Assembly (NCBI GenBank): GCA_964447015.1
Contig: CAYUQU010000091.1
Location: forward strand, 1 to 12,954
Length of the DNA: 12,954 nucleotides
Direction: 5' to 3'
Source: Wandonia sp964447015
Lineage (GTDB): Bacteria; Bacteroidota; Bacteroidia; Flavobacteriales_D; Crocinitomicaceae
The position numbers and the translations under genes are program-made. Numbering within the stretch: position 1 is the stretch's first letter; every line of letters begins with the position of its first letter. Shown piece after piece: positions 5,440-12,954 of the stretch. Below the pieces are notes generated by a model that did not search any database, was not told where the DNA came from, and saw only the letters and a list, made by a program, of their open reading frames with translations.

Positions 5440-8400
5440 ATGAAGAAGATTTTGGGATTGGATTTGGGGACGAACTCTATTGGGTGGGCGTTGGTAGAAC
5501 AAAACTTTGAAAATAAAGAGGGAAGCATACTTGGGTTGGGAAGTAGAATAATCCCGATGGGGCAAGATGTTTTATCTGATTTTGGAAAGGGAGTAACAAA
5601 ATCTCAAACAGCAGACAGAACTGCTGCAAGAGGCACTAGAAGACTTTACCAACGTGATAATCTCAGACGTGAAAGATTACACCGAGTGCTCAATATTTTG
5701 GGCTTTCTCCCTAATCATTACAAAAACGAAATAGATTTTGATTTTCATAAAGGGCAATTCGTAAATCATGGGGAACCAAAACTCCCTTATTTTAAAAATG
5801 AACAAGGTAAATATGAGTTTCTTTTTAAAGATTCGTTCAACGAAATGGTTGAAGAGTTTAGAAAGTCTCAACCTGAGTTGTTTTACATTAAAACCAACGG
5901 GAAAGAAACTAAAATACCTTACGATTGGACTATTTATTATTTACGGAGAAAGGCACTAACTCAAAAAATATCGAAAGAGGAATTGGCTTGGCTTATTCTA
6001 AATTTCAACCAAAAAAGGGGGTATTATCAGTTAAGTGAGGAAGAGCAAGAAACGGATGATAGCAAAACGAAAGATTTTGTTGTACTGAAGGTTGATAAAC
6101 TTGTTGATACTGGAGAAATTGCGAAAAAGACAGGAGACAAATTATTTAAAGTGTTTTTTGAAAATGGATGGGAATATGATAAACCTACCGCAAGACCACA
6201 AGATTGGGAAGGCAAGACAAAAGAATTTATTGTTACCACCTCTGAAACAAAGAATGGCGATATAAAAAGGAGTTATAAAGCAGTTGACTCCGAACAAGAC
6301 TGGATTGCCATAAAAAAGAAAACAGAACAAGAAATTGGCAAAAGCGGAAAAACCGTTGGCACATACATTTATGAAGCGCTTTTAACAAATCCAACTCAAA
6401 AAATTAGAGGAAAATTAGTCCGAACTATTGAACGGAAGTTTTACAAAGATGAACTTCGGCAAATTCTACAAAAACAAATTGAAGAACAATCAGAATTAAA
6501 AGACAGAAAACTCTATTCAGCTTGTATAAATGAACTCTATCCAAATAACGAAGCACACAGAAAAGGTATTGAAAACAGAGATTTTCAATACCTTTTTATG
6601 GAGGATATAATTTTCTATCAACGTCCGCTTAAAACTAAAACCCACCTCATAAGCGATTGCTCATTAGAGTATAGAGTAAGAAAAGATACACAAGAAAAAA
6701 TTCATTTAAAATGTATAGCTAAATCAAACCCAATATTTCAGGAATTTAGGTTGTGGCAGTTTTTAGCGAATCTAAAAATATATGAGAGAGAGCGTGATGG
6801 AAATTTTGATGTTGATGTAACAGGAGAACTTCTAAAATCAGAAGATGAATGGGTGGAATTATTTGAATGGCTCAATGATAGGGATAAAGTCAGCCAAAAA
6901 CAATTATTGGCATACTTCAAGAAAAAGGAAGATAAATTCAGATGGAACTATGTGGAGGATAAAGAATATCCTTGCAATGAAACGAGGGCAGCTTTTTTAA
7001 CTCGTCTGAAAAAACTGAATATTAATAGTTCTTTTTTGACTGCTGAAATCACCCAACATCTTTGGCATTTATTGTATTCCGTAACAGATCCAGAAGAACG
7101 AAAAAGTGCAGTACAAAAATTTGCTGCAAAACATAATTTGAGCGAAGATTTTAAAACAGTATTTGAAAAGTATCCACCATTTAAACGAGACTATGGCTCG
7201 TTCTCTGAAAAAGCAATTAAAAAACTTCTTCCCTTGATGCGTCATGGAAAATATTGGAATTGGGAAAATATTGGAGAAAGTACCAAATCCAGAATTGAAA
7301 AATTGCAAACGGGTGAGTTTGATGAAAAAATTCAAAATCGTGTAAGAGAAAAATCAATTCACCTTCAAAAAAACGAAGATTTTAAAGGACTTCCATTATG
7401 GTTAGCTTCTTATATTGTTTATGACAAACATTCTGAAGCAAGCGACACTAAAAAATGGGCAACTTCTCAGGATATTGCCGATTATCTAAATCCAAAACTC
7501 AAAGGTTCTTTTAAGCAACATTCATTACGCAACCCAATTGTTGAGCAAGTTATTACAGAAACATTACGAGTGGTAAAAGACATTTGGGATGAATTTGGTA
7601 ACGGTGAAGAAGGATTCTTTGATGAAATTCATATTGAGTTGGGGCGAGATATGAAGAATGACAAGAAAACAAGGGAAAGAATTTCTAAAACTCAAAATGA
7701 AAATGAAAACACCAATCTTCGCATTAGAGCAATCTTAAACGAACTGTTGAATGAAGGAGCGGATGTTAAACCCTACTCGCCAAGCCAACAAGAAATTCTT
7801 AAAATTTATGAAGAGGGGATTTACCTAAACGAAAACAAAAAAGAGCATTTAGATGAAATTGATAAAATCCGAAAAAATGCCAGCCCTTCAAAATCCGAAA
7901 TACAACGTTACAAACTTTGGTTAGAGCAAGGTTATATTTCACCCTATACTGGAAAGTCAATTATGCTATCTGAATTGTTTACGCATAAGTATCAAATTGA
8001 ACACATTTTTCCGCAATCACGCTATTTTGATGATTCATTGAGCAATAAAATAATTTGTGAAGCAGAAGTAAATGAACTAAAAGACAATAGAACCGCTTAT
8101 GAATTCATTAAAACTTTTGGTGGAACTAATGTCGATTTAGGACAAGGTAAAAACGTTAAAGTATTTACCCTCCCTGATTACGAACAACATATAAAAAACT
8201 ATTTTGCCAAAAACAAAGTAAAACGAGAAAATCTTTTGAGTGAGGATATTCCCGATTCATTCATAAATAGACAAATGAATGATAGTCGCTACATCAGTAA
8301 AGTTGTAAAAAATTTATTGAGCAAAATTGTACGTGAAGAAGATGAAAAAGAAGTAACCTCAAAACATATTGTCCCTGTTACGGGTGCAATTACTTCTCAA

Positions 8401-10038
8401 ATGAAACAAGACTGGGGATTAAATGATATTTGGAATGACATCATTGCACCTCGCTTTAAGCGGATGAATGAATTAACCCAAACGAATGATTTTGGAGAAA
8501 TAAATCCTAATACAAATAAATTCTTACCAAAAGTACCTGATAGTTTGCTCAAAGGATTCAGTAAAAAACGCATTGACCATAGACATCACGCCTTAGATGC
8601 TTTAGTGATTGCTTGTACGACAAAAGACCACATCAATTACATTACTTCTATTAACACCAAACGCGAGAATTTCTCTCTTGTGAAAAAACTGCGCAGAGTT
8701 GAGGAAATAGAACGGGATAAAAGACAACCTGACGGAAGCGTAAAAAGAGTGAAGCAAAATGTAGCAAAGGAATTTCACAAACCTTGGGATTCATTTACTC
8801 AAGATACAAAAGCTAAATTAGAGACTACGTTAGTTAGCTTTAAACAAAATATAAGAGTAATTAATAAAACCAAGAACAAATACTGGAAATGGGTGGATGA
8901 AAACGGACAGTTGAAGAAACAACTTGTTTCTCAAACTAAGGGTGATAATTGGGCGGTGAGGAAGTCGCTACATCAGGCGACTGTTCACGGAAAGATATCA
9001 CTTAGACTGAAAAAGGAAGTATCTTTTTTGAATGGAATAAAACAGTGGCAAGATTTGGTTGATAAAAATTTGAAGAGCAAAATAAAAAGTCTTGCTTCAA
9101 AAGGAAATGATGAAAAAGCAATCATAAAACACTTCAAAGAGAATCCATATAAAATTGATAGTAATACAGTTGAGAAACTTGAATTGTACTATTTTGATAA
9201 TGAAAAGTCTGGAACTCGTAAATCACTTGATATAACATTTAATGAGAAAAGTATTGAATCAATTACCGATACGGGCATTCAAAAAATTTTGTTAAACCAT
9301 TTAAATTCAGATGTATATAAAAATAAATTTAACGAAAAGGGACAAATCATAAACCCTGAAGAATTAGCATTTTCCCCAGAAGGCATTGAGGATTTGAATA
9401 ATAATATTACAGCCCTTAACGAAGGAAAAAAACACCAACCAATTAAAACTGTAAGGACATTTGAAGCATTGGGAAACAAATTTAATGTGGGTCATAACGG
9501 AACTAAAAAAGATAAATTTGTTGTAGCAGCTACAGGCACTAACCTCTACTTTGCTATATACTTCAATGAAGAAAAGAAAAAACGTGAGTTTGCAACTATA
9601 CCACTTAATATAGCCATAGAATCCTTAAAGCAAGGATCACAACCAGCACCGGAAATAAATGATTCAGGAAGTAAATTACTATTTACACTATCTCCTAACG
9701 ACTTGGTTTATGTGCCAAAAATAGAGGAAATAGATAATCCACGTATAGTAGATTTTAACAACCTCTCAAACGAACAAACAAGTCGCATCTACAGATTTAC
9801 AGATGGTAGTGGCGTAATGGCCAATTTCATTAATGTAAATATTGCAAATGTCTTGTTTAGTATGAATAGAGATAAACAAAAGAAAGCAGGGGTAAATTAT
9901 CCGATTCAAAATGAAATTGGTGTTGGTTCGCAAGGGGCAAAAAATGAAAGAGCAATAACATTAGAACCAATAAAAAATATTTGTTGGAAACTAAAAGTTA
10001 ATCGTTTAGGCAAAATCGCCCAAATCGGTGAACACTAA
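5440..10038 (+). CDS. cas9: CRISPR-associated endonuclease Cas9, subtype II-C
   Basis: A 1532-residue RNA-guided DNA endonuclease; HNH cuts the target strand and RuvC the other. Seen: RuvC-I ILGLDLGTNSIGWALVE with D8; an Arg-rich bridge helix about 60-88; a long recognition lobe; RuvC-II IHIELGRDM with E733; HNH about 824-905, with QIEHIFPQS containing H855 (Glu854 in place of the Asp of SpCas9, common in II-C) and N883 in KDNR; RuvC-III DHRHHALDAL with H1050 and D1053; then a ~470-residue WED and PAM-interacting region. All catalytic residues are present, so it should be active. Length is at the upper end for II-C but usual for Bacteroidota. I start at the ATG at 5440 because it puts RuvC-I right at the N-terminus; a TTG at 5386 would add an atypical 18 residues. 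The gene is AT-rich. PAM cannot be read from the sequence. Confidence 0.98.
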   Translation: MKKILGLDLGTNSIGWALVEQNFENKEGSILGLGSRIIPMGQDVLSDFGKGVTKSQTADRTAARGTRRLYQRDNLRRERLHRVLNILGFLPNHYKNEIDFDFHKGQFVNHGEPKLPYFKNEQGKYEFLFKDSFNEMVEEFRKSQPELFYIKTNGKETKIPYDWTIYYLRRKALTQKISKEELAWLILNFNQKRGYYQLSEEEQETDDSKTKDFVVLKVDKLVDTGEIAKKTGDKLFKVFFENGWEYDKPTARPQDWEGKTKEFIVTTSETKNGDIKRSYKAVDSEQDWIAIKKKTEQEIGKSGKTVGTYIYEALLTNPTQKIRGKLVRTIERKFYKDELRQILQKQIEEQSELKDRKLYSACINELYPNNEAHRKGIENRDFQYLFMEDIIFYQRPLKTKTHLISDCSLEYRVRKDTQEKIHLKCIAKSNPIFQEFRLWQFLANLKIYERERDGNFDVDVTGELLKSEDEWVELFEWLNDRDKVSQKQLLAYFKKKEDKFRWNYVEDKEYPCNETRAAFLTRLKKLNINSSFLTAEITQHLWHLLYSVTDPEERKSAVQKFAAKHNLSEDFKTVFEKYPPFKRDYGSFSEKAIKKLLPLMRHGKYWNWENIGESTKSRIEKLQTGEFDEKIQNRVREKSIHLQKNEDFKGLPLWLASYIVYDKHSEASDTKKWATSQDIADYLNPKLKGSFKQHSLRNPIVEQVITETLRVVKDIWDEFGNGEEGFFDEIHIELGRDMKNDKKTRERISKTQNENENTNLRIRAILNELLNEGADVKPYSPSQQEILKIYEEGIYLNENKKEHLDEIDKIRKNASPSKSEIQRYKLWLEQGYISPYTGKSIMLSELFTHKYQIEHIFPQSRYFDDSLSNKIICEAEVNELKDNRTAYEFIKTFGGTNVDLGQGKNVKVFTLPDYEQHIKNYFAKNKVKRENLLSEDIPDSFINRQMNDSRYISKVVKNLLSKIVREEDEKEVTSKHIVPVTGAITSQMKQDWGLNDIWNDIIAPRFKRMNELTQTNDFGEINPNTNKFLPKVPDSLLKGFSKKRIDHRHHALDALVIACTTKDHINYITSINTKRENFSLVKKLRRVEEIERDKRQPDGSVKRVKQNVAKEFHKPWDSFTQDTKAKLETTLVSFKQNIRVINKTKNKYWKWVDENGQLKKQLVSQTKGDNWAVRKSLHQATVHGKISLRLKKEVSFLNGIKQWQDLVDKNLKSKIKSLASKGNDEKAIIKHFKENPYKIDSNTVEKLELYYFDNEKSGTRKSLDITFNEKSIESITDTGIQKILLNHLNSDVYKNKFNEKGQIINPEELAFSPEGIEDLNNNITALNEGKKHQPIKTVRTFEALGNKFNVGHNGTKKDKFVVAATGTNLYFAIYFNEEKKKREFATIPLNIAIESLKQGSQPAPEINDSGSKLLFTLSPNDLVYVPKIEEIDNPRIVDFNNLSNEQTSRIYRFTDGSGVMANFINVNIANVLFSMNRDKQKKAGVNYPIQNEIGVGSQGAKNERAITLEPIKNICWKLKVNRLGKIAQIGEH

Positions 10039-10105
10039 AACAAAATGTGTAACGCAATAAGTTTTTAATGAGGTGGTTGGCGAAACATTTGAAAAATGTA
10101 CAACA

Positions 10106-11067
10106 ATGAGTGAAATAGAAATCTATAGATTAACTGATAATAAGACTCAAGTCGATGTTCAGTTTGAACATGATACTGTATGGTTGAATAGACAACAATT
10201 ATCAACGTTGTTTGATCGAGATATTAAAACTATTGGTAAACATATCGGGAATGTGTTTGCTGAAGGGGAATTGGAAGAAAATTCAGTTGTCGCAAATTTT
10301 GCGACAACTGCTTCTGATGGCAAAGTATATCAAGTTGAGCACTACAGTCTAGATGTAATTATTTCAGTAGGCTACAGGGTGAAATCTAAACAGGGTACGG
10401 CTTTTCGTCAATGGGCGCCCAACGCTTAAAAGATTTTTTAGTAAAGGGTTATGCCATCAATCAAAAGCGATTAGATGAACTTCAACAAACTGTTCATCTG
10501 ATTCAAAAATCTATTTCAAGTGAAACTGATTTAACTGAAACCAAAGGCTTGCTTGACATCAATATCGAATACACACAGAGTTTTATTTTACTCAATCAAT
10601 TCGATAGTGATACGATGTCCTTGGGGAAATTGAACGAAGAAATCACTTATGAAATTTAATATTATGAAGCAAAAAATGCTATACAAGTACTCAAGAAGCA
10701 ACTTATTGCTAGAACAGAGGCTACAGAACTTTTTGGTAATGAAAAAGACAATAGTTTTGAAGGAACGCTGAATAGTATTGTGCAAACATTTGATGGGGTA
10801 TACTTGTATCCGAGCATTGAAGAACAAGCAGCTCATTTGCTGTATTTTATTATAAAAAATCATCCTTTTTCGGATGGGAATAAACGGATTGGAGCATTTT
10901 TGTTTGTATGGTTTTTGGAGAAAAACAAACACCGATTTAAACAAAATGGCGAACTGAAAATCAATGACAATGCGTTGGTAGCACTGGCATTATTGATTGC
11001 CCAAAACAATCCTTCTGATAAAGAAATGATGGTAAAACTAGTTGTTCAAATGATTAAAGCACAATAG
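10106..11067 (+). pseudogene. RhuM-Fic/DOC family protein, disrupted
   Basis: Remains of one gene of the virulence RhuM family fused to a Fic/DOC domain, normally about 320-340 residues. The N-terminal RhuM part starts MSEIEIYRLTDN at 10106 and runs in frame to RQWA near 10417. One base appears to be missing at about 10418, since the expected continuation QRLKDFLVKGYAIN is in the next frame. That frame is then closed by a TAA at 10657-10659, yet homologous sequence resumes in the same frame after it (YYEAKNAIQVLKKQ) through the Fic motif HPFSDGNKRIGAF at about 10861-10899 to the stop at 11067. Fic/DOC enzymes usually transfer AMP or phosphate to target proteins and often act as toxins. With two lesions it is probably non-functional, although the Fic part alone has an ATG at 10780. 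It separates cas9 from cas1, where II-C loci normally have nothing. Two sequencing errors remain a possible explanation. Confidence 0.85.
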
Positions 11068-11102
11068 TGTAAATGTAACATTTTCATAATCAATATGGTA
11101 TA

Positions 11103-11134
11103 ATAAGTGCGAACTTAGTAATTATTGCACTTAT
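11103..11134 (+). promoter_or_regulatory. inverted repeat covering the cas1 start codon
   Basis: ATAAGTGC (11103-11110) is a perfect reverse complement of GCACTTAT (11127-11134), with a 16-base gap; the second arm includes the first two bases of the cas1 ATG. In mRNA this hairpin would cover the initiation site; in DNA it could be an operator. No known motif is recognised. Confidence 0.4.
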
Positions 11135-12062
11135 GATCAAACGTACACTTCATTTCGGCAATCCAGCTTATTTAAATACGCGTAATGAGCAGTTGGTTGT
11201 CAACTTTCCTAATGACGAAAATCCACCGAGAACAGTTCCTATAGAAGATATTGGAGTTGTGGTGTTGGAGCATGCACAAATTACGGTCAGCAATGCCTTG
11301 ATTGATAAATTGATGACAAATAATGTGGTATTAGTTACGTGTGATAAACAGCACATGCCCACGTCATTGATGTTACCCATGTATGGTCATTCGGAGTACA
11401 ACGAACGGTTGCGGAATCAATTGAATGCAAGCGTGCCTTTGAAGAAAAATTTGTGGCAACAAACTGTGGAGCGCAAAATAAGGAATCAGGCTGCACTTTT
11501 TGAGCAACAGCCACACACAAATGGAAAAGAACACAAGAAACTGATGGAGTTGGCTCAAACTGTCAATTCGGGTGATTCACAAAACAACGAGGGGCAAGCT
11601 GCGGCGATTTATTGGAATCAGCTTTTTGGAATCCCTTATTTTACAAGAGGAAGAAAAGACGAGGCACCGAATAATTTGCTGAATTACGGTTATGCCATTT
11701 TGCGAGCGGTTTGTGCGCGTTCATTGATAGGAAGCGGTCTGCTACCAGCATACGGAATTTTTCATGCAAATAAATACAATGCCTATTGTTTAGCAGATGA
11801 CATCATGGAACCTTATCGTCCGTATGTGGATGCAGTGGTTTGTGATATTGTGAAACAAGGTGGTGATTACACAGAGCTGACTCCACAATTGAAACAACAG
11901 CTTTTGATGATTCCGGCGCTAGATGTCGTGTTGGAAGGAAAGAAAAGTCCGTTGTTAGTGGCGATGAGCAGAACCACAAGTTCGTTGAGCGATTGCTTTG
12001 CAGGTGTGAGTCGTAAAATCAACTATCCCGATTATGGCAGTGGATCGATACAGTCGGCTTAA
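11133..12062 (+). CDS. cas1: CRISPR-associated endonuclease Cas1, type II
   Basis: A 309-residue metal-dependent integrase subunit that, with Cas2, inserts new spacers at the leader end of the array. Length and sequence fit type II Cas1 (opening IKRTLHFGNPAYL; AAIYWNQLFG; RAVCARSLIGSGLLPAYGIFH). The metal-binding residues are present: E153 in NNEGQAAAIYW, H211 in GIFHANKYNAY and D223 in LADDIMEPYRP. The ATG at 11133 gives the usual N-terminus. It lies 65 bases after the Fic remnant and overlaps cas2 by 29 bases, so the two are co-translated. The gene is clearly richer in G+C than cas9 by inspection of sample lines. Intact and probably active. Confidence 0.97.
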   Translation: MIKRTLHFGNPAYLNTRNEQLVVNFPNDENPPRTVPIEDIGVVVLEHAQITVSNALIDKLMTNNVVLVTCDKQHMPTSLMLPMYGHSEYNERLRNQLNASVPLKKNLWQQTVERKIRNQAALFEQQPHTNGKEHKKLMELAQTVNSGDSQNNEGQAAAIYWNQLFGIPYFTRGRKDEAPNNLLNYGYAILRAVCARSLIGSGLLPAYGIFHANKYNAYCLADDIMEPYRPYVDAVVCDIVKQGGDYTELTPQLKQQLLMIPALDVVLEGKKSPLLVAMSRTTSSLSDCFAGVSRKINYPDYGSGSIQSA

Positions 12063-12381
12063 TCAATACCGTGCCATGTGGGTTATGGTGTTGTTTGACC
12101 TTCCGACCGAGACAAAGAAAGAGCGAAGCATTGCTGCCAAGTTTCGCAAAACTTTGTTGGACGACGGATTTACGATGTTTCAGTTTTCAATTTATCTGCG
12201 CTTTTGTGCCAGTCGAGAGAACGCCGATGTGCATATGAAGCGTGTCAAAAATATTTTACCAGAAAAAGGGAAAATAGGAATTTTGCATATTACCGATAAG
12301 CAGTTCGGCATGATGGAGATTTTTTATGGAGTAAAAAAAGCTGAAATAGAAAGTCCTGCACAACAATTAGAGTTGTTTTAG
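12034..12381 (+). CDS. cas2: CRISPR-associated protein Cas2, type II
   Basis: A 115-residue partner of Cas1 in spacer acquisition; a Cas2 dimer bridges two Cas1 dimers. It has the type II N-terminus (RYSRLNQYRAMWVMVLFDLPTETKK), with the conserved Asp at residue 22 after the first beta strand, and ends in QLELF, a common hydrophobic tail. The ATG at 12034 overlaps cas1 by 29 bases; a GTG two codons later is an alternative. It is the last cas gene: 142 bases separate it from the first repeat, and no csn2 or cas4 follows, supporting subtype II-C. Its transcription runs toward the array terminator on the other strand. Confidence 0.95.
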   Translation: MAVDRYSRLNQYRAMWVMVLFDLPTETKKERSIAAKFRKTLLDDGFTMFQFSIYLRFCASRENADVHMKRVKNILPEKGKIGILHITDKQFGMMEIFYGVKKAEIESPAQQLELF

Positions 12382-12480
12382 TAAACGGAAATATGTGGAT
12401 AAAGAATCAACCTAGAAATAAAAAAATGAGCTACAAGTTTTTAATCAATACGTGGAGTGATTGTTTTTTGCTTTCTAATT

Positions 12481-12533
12481 AAAACAAAAATTCACAGGAT
12501 ATCAACCCTTTAGCTGGGGGTATCCTGTGAATT
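12481..12533 (-). terminator. terminator of the CRISPR array, built on the last repeat
   Basis: AATTCACAGGATA (12489-12501) and TATCCTGTGAATT (12521-12533) are a perfect 13-bp inverted repeat with a 19-base loop (inner CCC/GGG pairing possible). Reading the - strand, the stem is followed by TTTGTTTTAATT, the form of a Rho-independent terminator. Ten bases of one arm belong to the cas-proximal repeat. On the + strand the stem is followed by TCTCACTAAAA, which is not terminator-like, so the site supports array transcription on the - strand. Confidence 0.8.
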
Positions 12534-12954
12534 CTCACTAAAAATACTAAAACGAAAGCAATTCACAACACCGCCTGTTGTCCACATTAATTTTGTGGTC
12601 CTGTGAATTCTCACTAAAAATACTAAAACGAAAGCAATTCACAACAACCACGCATCTGTTAACGCATCTTCATTACCTGTGAATTCTCACTAAAAATACT
12701 AAAACGAAAGCAATTCACAACAGGGCGTCGCTTTACCCCACTCTAGCACTGCCTGTGAATTCTCACTAAAAATACTAAAACGAAAGCAATTCACAACGAT
12801 GTCTACTAATTTGACAAATTCTCCATTCCTGTGAATTCTCACTAAAAATACTAAAACGAAAGCAATTCACAACACTCAATGTTAGCTTTAGTGTTTTATT
12901 TTTCCTGTGAATTCTCACTAAAAATACTAAAACGAAAGCAATTCACAACAAATT
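12524..12954 (-). CRISPR. CRISPR array, 46-bp repeats with 30-bp spacers, runs off the window
   Basis: Six identical 46-bp repeats start at 12524, 12600, 12676, 12752, 12828 and 12904; five complete spacers between them are each exactly 30 bp, and a sixth begins at 12950. In + orientation the repeat starts CCTGTGAATTCTCAC and ends GAAAGCAATTCACAAC; TGTGAATT and AATTCACA at its ends are complementary. The tracrRNA anti-repeat and the terminator at 12481-12533 both place transcription on the - strand, so crRNA repeats begin GTTGTGAATTGC. The leader and newest spacers should therefore lie beyond the right edge, and the repeat next to cas2 is the oldest, though unusually it shows no decay. No spacer has a long match elsewhere in the window. 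Confidence 0.98.

Noticed and set aside
10085..10099. ACATTT-GAA-AAATGT hairpin after cas9 as a terminator
   Set aside because: The stem is short and AT-only in large part, with no T-run after it on either strand.
10073..10105. GTG start at 10073 for the RhuM part
   Set aside because: The residues before the ATG at 10106 do not look like the family, while MSEIEIYRLTDN is a normal RhuM opening.
10411..10659. Independent 82-aa gene
   Set aside because: It is the middle part of the broken RhuM-Fic gene read after the frameshift, and its ATG is only the out-of-frame overlap at the lesion.
11099..11104. TATAAT box upstream of cas1
   Set aside because: No matching upstream box at a suitable distance, and this motif is not the Bacteroidota -7 element.
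12426..12482. 18-codon open frame between cas2 and the array
   Set aside because: Too short, no recognisable features, and it runs up to the array terminator.
12722..12751. Spacer 3 as a match to the palindromic element near 1865
   Set aside because: Only GCGTCGCTTT (10 bases) is shared, too short to mean self-targeting.

Overview
The window looks like a chromosomal segment of a Bacteroidota bacterium, probably Flavobacteriia or a relative. This rests on protein style (RecQ with a C-terminal extension, a GxxExxY protein, a very large type II-C Cas9), on A-rich leaders without clear Shine-Dalgarno sites, and on candidate promoters that fit the TTTG / TAnnTTTG pattern of this phylum. Genus and species cannot be named from the sequence alone.

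Left part (1-4980), ordinary and accessory genes: a WYL-domain transcriptional regulator (224-1246, +); a GxxExxY protein (1391-1768, -) flanked by two ~100-bp imperfect palindromes in direct orientation; a RecQ helicase (1885-4026, -); a gene-free stretch rich in nested inverted repeats (4027-4408); and a toxin-antitoxin pair, a ribbon-helix-helix antitoxin and a MazF/PemK endoribonuclease (4409-4979, +).

Right part (4981-12954), a type II-C CRISPR-Cas locus. A tracrRNA gene on the - strand (about 5198 to 5084, my call from the anti-repeat, stem-loops and a Rho-independent terminator) is divergent from cas9 (5440-10038, +, 1532 aa, all RuvC and HNH catalytic residues present). A broken RhuM-Fic/DOC gene (10106-11067) sits between cas9 and cas1. 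Then come cas1 (11133-12062), overlapping cas2 (12034-12381), and a CRISPR array that runs off the window end: six identical 46-bp repeats and five complete 30-bp spacers from 12524. The anti-repeat and a terminator at 12481-12533 both indicate that the array is transcribed on the - strand, toward cas2, with its leader beyond the right edge. There is no csn2 or cas4, which fits subtype II-C.

How the parts work together: Cas1-Cas2 would add spacers. Pre-crRNA would pair with the tracrRNA anti-repeat, be matured (normally by host RNase III), and guide Cas9 to DNA. The points that stand out most are a Bacteroidota-type promoter apparently contained in every repeat, an array terminator one arm of which is the end of the last repeat, a tracrRNA that looks like an indel-bearing copy of a whole repeat and can pair with itself, the Fic remnant inside the cas operon, and a composition step between cas9 and cas1-cas2. 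The core system belongs to a known subtype; nothing here proves a new one.
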